A stretch of 64,000 bases of DNA. Source: Gnetum montanum (Eukaryota; Streptophyta; Gnetopsida; Gnetales; Gnetaceae). A program made the position numbers and the translations under genes. The DNA is taken from NCBI GenBank assembly GCA_015680685.1, contig MNCI01001933.1, positions 120,852-184,851 of the forward strand, given 5' to 3'. Every line of letters begins with the position of its first letter. Position 1 is the stretch's first letter. The notes under the pieces are model-generated. The model had not been told where the DNA came from. It worked only from the letters and a program-made list of their open reading frames with translations, and made no database searches. This document shows, one piece after another, positions 35,572-48,509 of this stretch.

Positions 35572-36769
35572 TCTAGCCTATGATGCCCTTCTGGAACCAC
35601 ACCTCTAATGTATGTAGGCACTAGAGAAGTTGAATGCAACATATAGTTGTGAATAAAACACACATGTTAAAACCACCGAGTTGAGATAATAACTCTATGT
35701 TATACCAACCATAAGTTATGAACACTTAGACAATGAGATGAGATGGATGCAGAAGGGATCGTAGAAATCGAGACATGAGGTTTTTCATGATGGTCACAGT
35801 CGAATCTTGTGTGTAATTAGTGATTAAATAACCATGTGTTTGGCTTTCCAAGTTGTAGACCAAGTCCATACCACATTGTAGTGACACCACATTGCTTCAT
35901 CCCATCGACAAACAACCATAAGCCTACTAGAGTTGCAAGGAGTAACATCACTTGACGTTTTGTTCAAGCGAGGAGCAAGGGAGGAGTGTCATGGTGGCTT
36001 ACTCTCTTCCTTTCCTTCTTCTTTCTTCTTCTCTTCTTTTTTTTCCTTTTTCTTATTCGTGTTTGGCTCTATGAAGTCGCCTACCTTCAAGCATGGGTAC
36101 ATGTCTTTCTAGTAGGACTCACAGAAGCTTATCTAGCACCATTTAAGTTGCTCTTAGTCTCATTTTTTGTTAGATCTACAAGGATATAGTTACAACCTTG
36201 GCAACACGATAGAACATATGGAAGTAGCCAAAGAGAATCTATGAATCCCCTTGATGTTATACCCTTATCATTCCACCTTGGTCCTTCACTTGTCTCTGTA
36301 AACACAATGATTATCAAATTATTTATAGTTAGATGATGAAAAAGATTACATTGTGACTAGAGCATAAACCTCTTATTAATGAAATGGATGGATGGATGTC
36401 ATGGTCTTAATGTTTGAATAATCAGTCCCTTATGATTAGGCAACATAGAGAAAAACCTCACCTTAATGGGCAACATGATCAACTTATTCACAGTCGAGAT
36501 TATGATGATAAATTAAAATAACAATTAGAAAAAGTAAAAGAATAGAGAAATGACAAAGAAAAATCGTAAAAAAAAAGATAAAATAACACTTAAAATCCTA
36601 GAAATTAGAATGGGGGGTGACCCCCACAACTAAACATTTGGTTATGGCTAGGATTAATAAGTGGATGAATAGGATCCATCCATGTATGAAATGTTAGGGG
36701 TTTGTCATGCCCTAGCCACTGGGTGTCTATTGGTTGTATGGTGGTTGGGTAGAAAAATTGTTAATCACA

Positions 36770-39093
36770 CACCTAATTATAGAAAGCATAGTGGGTCATG
36801 TTAGATGATATGTGTACATTATGAGGGGAATTCGACCCACTATGACACCCTTGACTAGATGGCAATATCCATGAATTTGTGTATCCCTTCACATTGGTGA
36901 ATTCATTGGATCGTGTGGATGTTGGAGTGTGAGGTGGAGGCTTGGGTATAGTGATAAGGGTTGTTGATGGGGCTAAGGAAGATGTGGCACTAGGTTTTCC
37001 TTGGGCTAGTTTAGAAGGTGAAGTAGGTTTGGAAGTGTGATTCTTCTTCTTACGGTCATGCCTAAAGAAGTAACACTTTCCATGTTGGGGAGGGAACCTA
37101 CTTTTGTTAATAGCAGTAGCACAAGTTACATTCGTTGGTTGGCATGGTGGTGCGGAACTATCCAATGCATCTAATGGTAGTGTAGAAGGAGGTGAAGGAT
37201 GAGAATACCAAGGGTGAGGAGAAGTATGGGGTGGTGACCCCTTAAGAGAAGACATGAGTTGATGGTGCTTGGACGAGTGATAATGGTGATTGGAAATAGA
37301 GGATTCAGAATTGGTTGGAGAAACAGGATGTTGAACATAGTAGACGTTTGGTTTTGGTAGATAGGGAGGATGTCGTTGGCTAGATGGTGGCCTTCCCCAT
37401 GCTTGTGAGTTTTTCCATTGCGGTGGGGAAAAGTGTTGACGTTAGTAATAGCTCCCCTCAGGATAGTACAATGGATCATGGGGTTGTCCATAATTACCTT
37501 GTGAAACAGGGATGTGCCTAAATCAATACCTTTGTAGGAATTTTGGGTGCAGCCTCCCTACCCAATGCTCATATAGATGTGACAAGATTGGGCAATGGCC
37601 CTTTGGATGATCATATAAACAAACATCACATCCATCCTTATTAGCTATAGTTGAGCCTTTGGCCTTGTTACCATTAGCCATTCTCCCCGGTTGCTGAATA
37701 ATATCCTTAACTATTTTTGATTTCTATGTCTTCCATTTTTTTTATTTCCAGGTTTATTTTGGATGATCCTCTCCTTGATAGTGTCTTCTAAGTTCACACT
37801 TTGTTCATTTGCCCATATGGTCATATTATTATGATTTTCCTCAATTTCATCTATCAATTTCTGTATTGGCAAAGGTTGGGACTGTATCACCCTTTCAGAA
37901 TCAGTTGTTTTCTTTTCATTGTGGCTTTGGACCCTTCTTGTTTCTAGAGGTGGGTCCCACTCAAATGCTTTGGCATTCTCCCATTTAGATAATTCTCTCT
38001 CTTCTTTTGCTAGATGCTCTATTAGTTCTTTGACCTAGTGGCCTTTGAGCTTATATAGTTTTCCTTGGGCATACTTTCCAAGGTTCACCCTTGTTTCATT
38101 GCTAAGCCCATCTATAATGTGGAGTATTTGCTCTTTCTCGGAGAACCTATGACTTGGACATTTGTTTAGTAGGGAATAGTATCTATCTAAGGCCATGTCC
38201 AAGGGTTCTTATTGTTCTTGTTTCCATCTCTAGATTTGTCTCCTCAAGGCGGACACTTGTGCATAGGTCTGGTATCTTTTGATAAAAAGTTCTAACATGG
38301 TTGACCATCATCTAATTGAATTTGGTTCCAATGATCTATACCGCACTTTGACATTATTGATTAGTGTCCTAGGGAAGAGCTTAAGCTTTTGCCATTTACT
38401 GTCCACATTGTTGAGAACATAAGCATCATGGAAGGCCTATAAATGATGTTGCGGATTTGAATCATAGCCTCTTGCAAATTTTGGAATATTATTTAGGTTG
38501 AGCTTAGGTAGTCGACTCTTCTTGCAATGCCTGTGAGATATCTTAATGGCCTCTGTGATGTGAATTATACTTTTAAGGACTAATAGGGGTTTATCATTGT
38601 CAGACAAGTGGTGATTAAAATCTCTATTTGATTGATGGTGATGATGGGACTTGTACTCATGTTGATGACCTTGAGTGTGTCCGTGGGTTTGATTTTTGCT
38701 TTTATTCTACCACTTTTGTGGAGCTCTATCTCTATTCCTACATTCATCTTCGTCAGAACTAGATGTTGAAGTTGAGGGGGAAGATGAAAAGGAGGAACTG
38801 GTAGGATAGCCATGGCTTCTATAATGTTCCTCATGGTTCCTTGGTTTATCATTTCTAAGTACCAAGGAGGTCTTAGGCCTTGAGTCCTCCCCTAGTTTAG
38901 GACTGATGTCATCTTCTTCAAGATTGTCTACCTTAGGTGAATGTAGTCTTTGAGTGTCGTTAGGATGGCCATTGTCATGAAAAGTTCCTTCATAAGGTGG
39001 ATCAGTCCAATTTTCTTCATTGTATAATTCATTAGTTCTCCAATGAATAGTTATGCTACATGGTTCATAATCATTTCCACATGAGTGAGACAT
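36770..39093 (-). pseudogene. gag of element A, broken; possible degenerate protease at its end
   Basis: The minus strand starts at ATG 39093 with an acidic, serine-rich leader. The gag core lies at about 38500-38000. Near 37560-37620 is the knuckle region GCDVCLYDHPKGHC, with the same CX2CX3HX4C spacing as in D. A proline/serine-rich tail (37255-36773) follows, with a faint DSG-like remnant (CHSGSN) near 36830. Stops and shifts interrupt it. The gag N-terminus is less like D than that of C is, so A is a separate subfamily. Confidence 0.7.
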
Positions 39094-39198
39094 TATTGTC
39101 GATTCATGGTGTGTGTTGAATACTTTTTGAAAAATATATCGTCAATACCCTTTCATAGTGATCTTGTGTAATACAACTAATCTAGATAACTAGCACCA

Positions 39199-39216
39199 TC
39201 CCTGGCAATGATGCCA
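39199..39216 (-). other. Primer binding site of element A, tRNA-Asp type (decayed)
   Basis: Minus-strand TGGCATCATTGCCAGGGA lies one base from the 5' LTR. It differs from the complement of the tRNA-Asp 3' end (TGGCGCCGTTGCCGGGG) only by G-to-A and C-to-T type changes. Confidence 0.75.
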
Positions 39217-39217
39217 A

Positions 39218-40006
39218 TGATGAACGGCGAGGTACCCCTACGCTCAACCATACAAATATGAGCATGTATGCATGATCTGGTTGAACTCCACGGATGGACT
39301 AGTTGTGGCACCTAGACAATTATACGTTGATTGCAGTTTGCTGTCTTCCCACCTAGACTAGTAGTAGCTTTATCACATATGGTTTAGCCGAGAGTGAGGC
39401 ATATGATGTTGTCCTAATCTCTATGTTACATCTAATAAAATAAATAAACTGATTAAATTAATAATAAGAGTAAAACCTAAATTATCCTATGGTGATAGTA
39501 TCTGTCCTTAACCATCCATACACGTCTTGGACTTCATGGGATTATTGCTAGGCATGCCAAATATTCACACTCCACTTAATGATAGGAAAAGTAAATAACA
39601 ATAAATTAACTGTTAATTAAAGAAGACATTAACTAATTAAAAAAATGAAATTAATCTAAGTGAATGCTACAATGATGAAAGGAATCTCGATCTTTATTGC
39701 TGATCATGCACATTTCCAAGTAAGTCACACTTGAACAAAGATGTCATACAATTACAATCATCACACTGTGGGCATGCAATAGGAATAACTAGCTTGGAAG
39801 AAAGAAACTAAAACTAAACTGCCAAAAGAAAAGAACTTCTAACTCCCTAATGATCTAATAATCCCCTTGCCGTGCGCTTGAGTGTTGTATTTATAGGCTA
39901 ACATAGGAATCACTATATCATGTATACAATATTGTATCTAGGTCACGATATCGCATACCCAATATCACGTACCCAATATCAGGGCCTGGAAAATCATGAT
40001 TCATCA
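39218..40006 (-). repeat. 5' LTR of element A (789 bp)
   Basis: It matches 30916-31724. TATAAATA lies at 39888-39895 and AATAAA at 39693-39698 on the minus strand. The GATATC cluster near 39905-39985 has partly decayed to AATATC. Confidence 0.88.
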
Positions 40007-40789
40007 GTCTCACTCTCTAATTCTATCTCTTAGATGTTAGCTATGCAATTGGATGATCTCTCATTGAATGGTTGCTAGGTATTCATGCTTGTAAGCATTT
40101 GACATGTTTAGGAAAAAATGGCAATCTAAGGGTACAATAAAAATAAAAGGAAAAAAATAATTTCTAAAATTAAATCAAAATAATATTCTAACATGGACTA
40201 GTTCCCAATGCTAGCCTATAGGTACCTCTCTAAGGGTTCGGTAGGAGCTATGTCTAAGTCCAAACTAACAATAATGTCTAAGGTCAAAAAATGTAATTAA
40301 CGAAGAGACTAACATAAGACCCTCTAAAACATAAGCTAAAAAAAGTTAAAAACTAAAAAAATATAAAATGTTATCTACAAAAAATTACAAAGTAATCCAA
40401 ACAAAGCATATCACAAACCAATGAGGTATCCCATGTGTCAATGACTCATCGAGTGCCTGATACCTACCAACTTAAAACCTCAATAAAAGTGGTTAGTGTG
40501 CATATGATAAATTAAAGGAAAAATATAAAACACTAAAAAATTAAAATATTAAAAATACTAAAGAGAAATAAAAATAAAAATAAAACATTTAAATATATAA
40601 TAAAAGAAAAGTTAATTAAAAAGGAAATAGTAAGGTACATAGCTCAAACCTCAAAAGCATAGTCAACAAAACAAAAAGGGTTAATCAAACATAAGACATA
40701 GGCTAGTAAAAAAGATGTCAAGGGTTTAACTCACAAACATATCAAGGGATAAGAGGTGTCTAAGGTAGGGATATTATATTCTCCTCATC
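40007..40789. other. AT-rich spacer between element A and the chromovirus fragment
   Basis: Nothing recognisable was found. It may include the 3' noncoding end of the chromovirus, whose LTR could not be identified. Confidence 0.4.
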
Positions 40790-43497
40790 TTAAGAATCTT
40801 CCTCTTGGAAGATCTTAGGTTGTGGTATACAAATTTTTCTCCACTTCCCATGTTGTTTCTAAGCTTCATATCTTTCCAAAATAATCTCCACAATTGGAAT
40901 AACCTTACTCATTCTTTTCTCTATTCTATTAACAATCTTAACTGATTGCTCTAAAAAATTGACATGAGGTTGAAGTTGAACATCTTACTAATCTATCTTG
41001 TGACTTGGATTTGTAACATACTTCCTTAACATAGAAACATAAAACACATCATGAATTACTTGCAATTATTATGAAAGTTTAGGCTAATAAGTAACTTCTT
41101 TAGTTTTTCTCAAAATTAGAAAGGAACCAATGTAGTGATAAGCTAACTTACCTCTTTAGACAAATCTCATAATCCCTTTCAAAGGTAAGACCTTTAGGAA
41201 AAGGTGATCACCAATGTTAAACTCTAAAGGTCTTCTCTTATTGTTGGCATATTTAGTGTATTTGTCTTGAGCTACTTGTAATATGCCCATGACAATTTTA
41301 ATATGTTCTATAGCATCATCAATGATGTTTGTCTTAGTCTCCTATCTATTCTCTATAGAATCCCAACAAAGAGGTGTATGGTAAGGTCTATCATACAACA
41401 CTTCATACAATGTTTGGTAAGGTCTACCATACAACACTTCATACAATGTTACTTTTATACTAGCCTACAAACTCTATGAATGGAAGAACTCTATCTCACA
41501 TGTCTTGTAGTCCAAAGCATAGGTTTAAAGCATATTCTCTATAATTTGGTTCCTTCTTTCTTTTTAACCATCTATTTGAATATGATACATTGATCTAAGA
41601 TTTAGTGTAGTATCCAAACTCTTCTAAAAAAACTATCAAAATATAAAAGTAAACTTAGAATCTTTGTTCGATACAATTTATTCCAAACTTCATGTAATCT
41701 AACAAGAACAACTAAGTAATCTGTTCTCCACTAGTTGTTACTTTTGTAGCTAAGAAGTAAGAAGATTTGGTCAACAGATCCATGACCATAGGAATAGAAT
41801 CTTTCTTGCTCTTAGTACAAGGTAATCAGTAATGAAGTCCATGCTAATGATCTTCCATTTTCACATTAGAACGATGTGTGGATGAAGATAACCACAAGGT
41901 CTTTGATACTTTATCTTAATCTATTAATATATCAAACACTTAGTCATATACTCATGAACATTCCTATTCATACCAAACCACTAATACTATAATACTATCT
42001 CTTAATGTTGTGATACATCTTATTATTGCTAGGATGCATTTGATACTCACTCTAGCGAGCCTCATCAAGGAGCTTCTATTTAACTATAGCCGGTACATAC
42101 ACCATGTTCTTAAATCTTAATAAGCCAGAACTAATAACTAAAAACATTGAGTCTACTGGATGAAGAGTTACACTCTTCTCTTAACACTAGGGATTTATGA
42201 TCTATTGAGAACTTATATCATCCTTCAAACTAGGTAAGAAAGTGAGACTATAGAGTTTCATAGATATCCTACTTGGTACATTTGCAACCTTGTTGCCTTT
42301 GCTTGGATGATACTACACTGTGAAGTCAAAATCTACTAGCAGATCTACCTATTGCCTTTGTCTCATGTTCAATTATGGTTGATTCATAATATACGACAAG
42401 CTCTTATAATCTATCCAACATGCAATCTATTTTCCTTATAAGTAATGTCTTAAAATCTTAAGAGAAAAGGTAAGGGCACCAAGCTCTAAACCATGAGTTG
42501 AAAATTTTGGTCTCATGAGGTTTTAGTTGTTTAAAAGCATAAGCCATCACGTTGCCATATTATAGAAGAACACTTGCTAAACCTTCTCCTAAAGCATCTG
42601 TGTAAACATCATAAGGCTTATTAGAAACTAGTGGGATCAAAATAGGTGTTAAAATTAATCTTTGCTTTAGCTTCTTAAAGCCTTCTAACAAGCATTTGAC
42701 TAAGAGAAAATATTGTCCTTCCTGAGAAACTTATGAAGAGGTACAATAATCTCATTGTAACCCATTACAAATCTGTTGTAATAACCTGCTACATCCAAGA
42801 AACTTCTAACTTCATTCACTATGGATGGAATGACCAATCTTTAATCACTACTACCTTAGAAGGATTCATAGCTATACCTACTCATGACATCACATGTCTA
42901 AGAAACTACATCTCTTTTCTTCAAAATGCATACTTAGAAGCATAAGCATACAACTACTATGCTCTTAAAGTTTGCAACATTGTTCTCAAATACTGGTTAA
43001 GCTCCTCTTCTTCCCTAGAGTAAATCAAAATGCCATTAATGATGATAATGATAACTTGATCTAAATAAAGATGTAACACATTATTTACCAAGTGAATGAA
43101 AAATATTGGTGCATTAATGAGTCCAAAGGACATGACCAAGAACTCATAATGTCCATAACATATGCTAAAAACTTAGGCACATCCTCCTCTCATACCCTAA
43201 CTTTATGAAAACTAGACTTGAAATCAATCTTAGAGAACACCTTAGCTTCTCTTAACTAGTCAAACAAATCATAAAATCATAGGTAGAGGATACTAATTCA
43301 TGATTATCATCTAATTCAACTAGCTATAATTAATACACAACCTCAAACTACCAATGTTCTTTTTTCCTAAAGAACATTAATGCAACCCAAGGTGATAACA
43401 CTTGGGATAGATCATATCTTTGTTAAACAACTTATGAATCTAAACCTTAAGTTTTTCCAACTCCATTGAAGACATCCTATAAGATGCCTTATCCCCT
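40790..43497 (-). pseudogene. Ty3/gypsy chromovirus pol fragment (RT to integrase C-terminus), decayed
   Basis: Minus-strand translation starts within reverse transcriptase (YRMSSMELEKLK near 43480) and continues through GSLRLCINYS to MSFGLINAP. The catalytic box region near 43040 reads IIIINGILIYS, with both aspartates lost. RNase H remnants follow, then the integrase end (YEVLYGRPY and PLCWDS near 41360-41450) and the post-integrase RRPLEFNIGDHLFLKVLP near 41160-41245 with HDVFYVSMLRKYV near 41020. The last features place it with Tekay/Del-like chromoviruses. The gag-protease end and LTRs are missing, and the right end is cut by the LTR of element B. Confidence 0.8.
41375..41455. repeat. 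Short tandem duplication of about 40 bp in the chromovirus integrase
   Basis: The text GGTAAGGTCTA(T/C)CATACAACA is repeated next to itself, duplicating the YEVLYGRPYxT codons. Confidence 0.7.
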
Positions 43498-44372
43498 ATG
43501 CCCAACCATATGAATCACAAGCATGCATTAGTGATTTGGTTGAATTCCGTAGACCTACTTCCTAAGCTGCTTATAGTCTTAATTATGAGGCAAAGGTGTT
43601 GTATGATCACTATCTTTCTAATCTACACTTGTGCTATTAGCTCGTATGGTTAAATGTGAGTTAAGGCACATGATGTGTATTTTTTATAAGTATATATATA
43701 TATATTCTCCTAAGGCTAGGTGAGTAAATGAAGATTTAATAATTAAATATTTAACTACTTAACTATTCTAGTGACTAACTATTCTAACATAAGTAGTTGT
43801 TCTCACTTATCATACACATCCTAAACTAGCATCAACACTATTGAGTTACCAAGTGATGATTACTAGGTGCACCAAATGGCTACTATTGGGATTACTAAGC
43901 GTAATACATTATGTTCAAAGTGGTTGTACTTACATTTTTAGGATTAAGTATTTTAACTAATTAAAATCATGAAAGTTAAGTGCATTAAAAGTAAGGTGCA
44001 AATAGAAAAGATTAAACTAATCCAAGCGCTACAATGAATGTTAGACATTTTGCCTTTATTGTTGTTCATGCCAATGCGTTTAGGTACATAGGTACATTGT
44101 GTTCGAATAAAGATCCATATAATCTCTTTAATTCACACTGCAGGCACTCAAAAAATATTCTAACTCTAAAGAAATTAAACTACAAGGGCTTCACTATGCT
44201 ATGGACTTAAGGTGCCATAAATGTGGTTGGTGTGCGCATTTATATAGGCTTTGTTTGCATCACTGTCGATGCATCTGCATTGATGTATGTGACCATGCAT
44301 TGATAGGGATACATCGATAAGGCTATGTTGATGCATGCCTTTCGACATAGCTTGTCTATTCATAACTCATCA
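43497..44372 (-). repeat. 3' LTR of element B
   Basis: On the minus strand it starts TGATGAGTTATG, has TATATAAA at 44239-44246 and shares R/U5 text with the other LTRs (CTTTATTGTTGTTCATGCC on the plus strand). Its U3 lacks GATATC and instead carries repeated GATGCAT/ATCGAT motifs at 44265-44345. The U5 end is missing or replaced. Confidence 0.75.
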
Positions 44373-45261
44373 TACCACCACAATTGACTGAAAACTTGTC
44401 CTTGAGAGAATAAAAGTAGGATCAAGTTTCTTACAAACTTTGAGGAAGTACGAACCTTATTGACTAATCAACAAATAGACAAATAGACAAATAGACTCTA
44501 CTAACTTGCAGTGCTAGATTGTATGGGATTACAAAAATTAGTGTCCATTATAAGAAAATTGGACACTTTACAAAAAATTTCAGCATGCATTCTTGAGTTA
44601 TTGAAGACAGGGCAAATTCTCAAATAGTGCCTAGAAGTGGAGGCTCCTGTGACATTGGAGGTCCTTCACTAGGTTTTGATGTTGGTGATGGTAGAGGCTA
44701 AGGCTGACTTGCTTCTACTACTGCCATCGGCGGAAGCTTGAAAGCACCCAATAATGCTTTGATCTTTTCTTCCTTCCTACATGGGTCGTAGGTAGTCTAT
44801 ATGGCAGTAGCTTGAAAGCACCCAATAATGCTGTGATCTTTTCTTCCTTCCTACATGGGTTGTAGGTAGTCTATTGACTTCATCGATGTGGAATGGAATA
44901 GGAATCTTCCATGGGCATGGCATCAAAGAAAACAACTCCTTTGCATTGACAAACTATGCTGAAAATTATTTATATTCATGTTAAAATGTCTTTACCACGT
45001 TCTGTAGCTGATGGCAGTCATTCATTCATTTGGTCAGGTTCTTAGCAACAAACTGTTGATCGGTGAATCTGCTCTTAAGAAATTCAAGCTTCACATCGGC
45101 TATCTCCAATTGCTACTTGATCTTCTCATGATGCTTGTATTTTACCTTGTACAAGAATGAGAAACTGGTCACTTGTTATTCCAACTCAATCTTTATGATG
45201 CTTGTATTCTACCTCAGTACAAGAACGAGAAACTAGTCACTTGTTTTTCCAACTCGGTCTC
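43497..45261 (-). mobile_element. Truncated element B (3' LTR and 3' end of the extra-ORF region)
   Basis: A 3' LTR (43497-44372) is followed to the right by a polypurine-like tract and noncoding sequence closely similar to that next to the 3' LTRs of A and C (text TTTCTTACAAA). Next come remnants similar to the end of the extra ORF of A. The left tip of the LTR lacks the usual TGATGAGTGG end and merges with the chromovirus fragment. The right end stops abruptly at the LRR pseudogene. Two small tandem duplications lie inside (44733-44874, period 74; 45128-45261, period about 67). Confidence 0.65.
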
Positions 45262-45264
45262 TAG

Positions 45265-47010
45265 TCTCCCCGCTGTTCGTTGTCGGCGAACTTTGAAGCT
45301 ATATTCCATTCCAAAATGGAATGCTCGCTTTCCTGATGCACCACGCGATTGGCACGCAGCAGTTTTCACCAGCAGCACAGTGACTAAGATTGCGGTTCAT
45401 GGTTCAGTTGCACCAACCTATGATCGCCCACTTTCCTGGTAAACTCCGTGATGTGCCTGCCATTCCTCTGAGTGATTGATGTAGCATTTTAGCATCTCAA
45501 AGGAAACTTTCCTGCTCAAGCTCTGATTAACTTCACCAACCTCGTCTGTCTCGATCTTTCCCGGAACCAATTCCAAGAGCACCTTCCCGACCTCTCCAGC
45601 GTCCGCAATTTGAAGGTTCTCGATCTGTCGGTCCTACAATTTTTTAACGTCTTCTCTACATGAGATAATTGCAAAACTGCCTCATCTGCTTGATGATCTT
45701 GACCTGTCTTACAATTTTTTCGATCGCGGCCTAATTCCAGTAGAATTGAGGAGGCTCAACAGGATCAAGAAGCTCCGCCTGGTAGGCATGAATTTTGCAG
45801 GGCACATCCCACGGTTTGTATCGCACTTCACTGAGCTCCGGGAGCTTAACCCTACCAACAATTTCCTGGATGGCTGGATTCCCAAGGAAAAATCGCAGCT
45901 TCAAAAGCTTGAAGTGTTGAATTTCAGTAGCAACTACTTCACTGGAGCTATACACAGAGTTAAGTGATCGTCGATCTCTGCAAAAACTCGATTTGTTCGA
46001 TATTTCTCTGTCTGGGTCGATTCCTGCAGAGCTTGGGAACTTGAAAAAGCTTGCCTGGGTTAGGCTCTTGTATAACAATATGTTTGGTCCTATCCCACGA
46101 GGTTTTGGGGAATTACGACACCGTCAAGGTCTTTTTCTGTGCGCGAGTAATCTGAGTGGCCGATCCCGGAAAAGCTTGGCAGCCTCTTCAATCAGGGTTA
46201 GAAGAAATTGATGCCTGTATGCCTGTATGTCGGATTTTTTGCCGTAAAAAACGTTTAAAATTTTTAAACATTTCTATTTTCAAAAAGATATATTCCAAAC
46301 ATGCCTCTCATTTATAAAATATTATAATTGAGAGGGGATAGTAAGATTAGGTTTATTATTGTTTCCATACTAATTTAACAATATGTTTTGAAATTCAATG
46401 TGTTATACAATGTCAAAATTTGAGAGAATTTTTCTTAAGACGTTTTCAACTTTATTTTTTGAATAGTTAGCAATTTTTAAAATTTTCTTTTAATCTTACC
46501 ATCTTAGCTTTGTTTTCATAATTTTAAATTAGTTTTAATATTGTTGCTGCACTTCCATATACTCTAAAATCTAATGTATACAATAAGAAATAGATATTTT
46601 TTCTTAATTTAACATGTTTTCACCTTTATTTTATCAACCTTAGCTTTATTTTTTCGTTTTTAATTTTTATTTTGATATATTTTGTTTAATTTGAAAGTCA
46701 TTTTTTCAAAACAATGGTAAAGCAAATTTCCTTTTACAAGCACCCTTGCCCATCAATTTCCAACCTTGTCTCCAATCTATTGAGATTGGATGTCTCAGAC
46801 AATTGATTCACAGGCAATCTCCCCAAAGAACTGTGCAGTGCACACCAAATGATAGGCCTTCATGCTAAGAACAATTTTCTTACAGGGCATATCCATGCAA
46901 AAGTTGCAAAGCATCAAGCTCTCAAGTTCTTCAAAGTGGGACGAAATAATGTGACCGAAACCGTACCCACAATGCGACCAAAGTTACGTCTAGCCTCAGG
47001 AGGTAGCGAA
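45265..47010 (+). pseudogene. LRR receptor-like kinase ectodomain pseudogene
   Basis: Plus-strand pieces in order are a possible N-terminal cap (about 45290-45440), then leucine-rich repeats: INFTNLVCLDLSRNQFQ, VRNLKVLDLS, IKKLRLVGMNFAGHIPRF, LRELNPTNNFLDGWIP and LQKLEVLNFSSNYFTGAI. After a frameshift come GSIPAELGNLKKLAWVRL and NNMFGPIPRGFGEL. A 500-bp AT-rich insertion (about 46215-46735) interrupts, and repeats resume at 46760-46970 (LLRLDVSDN, NNFLTGHIHAKV). The 24-residue plant LRR consensus with GxIP is clear and resembles CLV1/HAESA-type receptors. No transmembrane segment or kinase follows before the sequence becomes unrelated, so this is a truncated dead copy. Confidence 0.8.
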
Positions 47011-47642
47011 TACCCCATTATTTATGATGTGCATGCATGCCCATACGTATGGTATATTGATAAGATGGCCATTTGACATTGTGAGGCACTGCATACCCAT
47101 CTTGCGTGGGGAATATTAACATGCATAAAATATTAAAAATCGAACTCTAAATCAAACTCAGAACTTTTGCTTCGCCTTCTGCTATGCCCACTCATGCCTC
47201 GCCTCCCCCTACGCCTACTTTGCCTAGACTCACTTCTGCTATGCGTTCTTGCATTTTTGCATAGCACAACAATCTTCAAGAGCATCCACATCATCATCTC
47301 TGGTTTAGCTGCCCTATTGCCATCCTATTATCTCCTCCTTAGGGTTAGTATTAATGACATCGTGCCATTTTCAAATTGAATCCCTTTCTTGCATTACAAT
47401 TTGGATTGGCCATTTCCTTTATTTTTGTTCTTGGAATTGTTTGCTGCATCTAGGTATTTCCTATTGAACGTATTGTAGTTTAGCATACCAATTGCAAAAA
47501 TGGGGATTGCATGTTCCATTTCTTAGTTTTCGTTAGTTTCATGTTAAGGTGCGAGTCAAATGCGAATTGCAGTTCATATCATTTCCAAACAGTGCGAGGG
47601 CATGTGAAGTCTCTTAAGGGTTAATTAAACTATGATGTATTG
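47011..47642. other. Spacer between the LRR pseudogene and element C
   Basis: No gene was recognised. A short C-rich stretch at 47160-47240 repeats CTTCTGCTATGC and CGCCT(C/A)C units. The last five bases, TATTG, are the left target-site copy of element C. Confidence 0.4.
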
Positions 47643-48509
47643 TGATGAGTGGCAAGGTACTCCTATGCCCATCCATACGAATCACTAAGGCATTGACGCG
47701 TGATCCAATCGAATTCTGTGGACCTATAGTTATCCAATGCACTAATCCTCTAGGAAGTGAAATAGGCATTGAGAATGTTCATTGTCTTCCCAACTATGCT
47801 TGTGAAGCTTAAGGATATGGTTTAAGTGTAATTGAGGTACATGATTTTTATCATTTTATGTTTTATAAATTTAATTGCCTAGAACAAGAATGAAAGGTAG
47901 AGTAATTTAAAATCTAATTCATCCATTGCCTAGCTAGCCTAACACAAGTACTCATTCCCACTTTCTAGACACATTCTAAATGCATGTAGCATTGTTGGGT
48001 TACCAAATGTTAAGTGTTTCTGGGTTACCAAGTGCTACATGTATGCTCGAAGTGGTCCTGCTTGTGTTCATTAACAACTGAAAATTAATTACTTAATGAA
48101 AATGCATTAAAATAAAGTGCATGAACGTAGAGTGCATGAATATTAAATGTGTTAAGTAAACATTAATCTATTCTCAGTGCTACAAGGATGATCAAAAGAA
48201 CTCGTCTTTGTTCCTGTCACACTACTGTGCTTAAGTACATCAGTGTTTGAACAAAGATCCATACACACTCAGACTCCTACTGTGAGCACTCAAAAAACAT
48301 TCTAACTTTGGAGAAAACAAACTACAAGAGCTTCACTATCTATGACAAAAACTGATATAAATTGATTGAAAATCGTGAGCCCAAGTGCTATATTTATAGG
48401 CTAGCATATATGTCGCGATATCAAATATTTGACATCATGTCAGGGCTTCGACATCAAGTATCTGATATCGAGGCTCCGATATTGGAGTAGATCAAAACAT
48501 AATTCATCA
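47643..48509 (-). repeat. 3' LTR of element C (867 bp)
   Basis: The minus strand starts TGATGAATT, with GATATC/GACATC motifs at 48414-48484 and TATAAATA at 48391-48398, and ends CCACTCATCA. The polypurine tract TGTCGGGGTA lies directly to its right (48510-48519). Confidence 0.9.

Larger units (their letters stand above)
30916..40006 (-). mobile_element. Complete element A: Athila-related LTR element with gag and an extra ORF in place of pol
   Basis: The 5' LTR (39218-40006) and 3' LTR (30916-31724) flank an 7.5-kb interior read on the minus strand. Next to the 5' LTR is a decayed tRNA-Asp primer site, and next to the 3' LTR the polypurine tract CATGGGGGTA. The outer five bases GTCTT and GTCTC form a target duplication with one change. 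The interior has gag, a noncoding part shared with D and C, a U3-like promoter module at 35150-35247 and a second coding region (34998-31900). No RT, RNase H or integrase is present. LTR-LTR divergence is about one base in ten by eye. Confidence 0.85.

Noticed and set aside
47167-47379. Leucine-rich 70-codon open frame after the LRR pseudogene
   Set aside because: It has no LRR periodicity or kinase text and arises from C/T-rich repeats.
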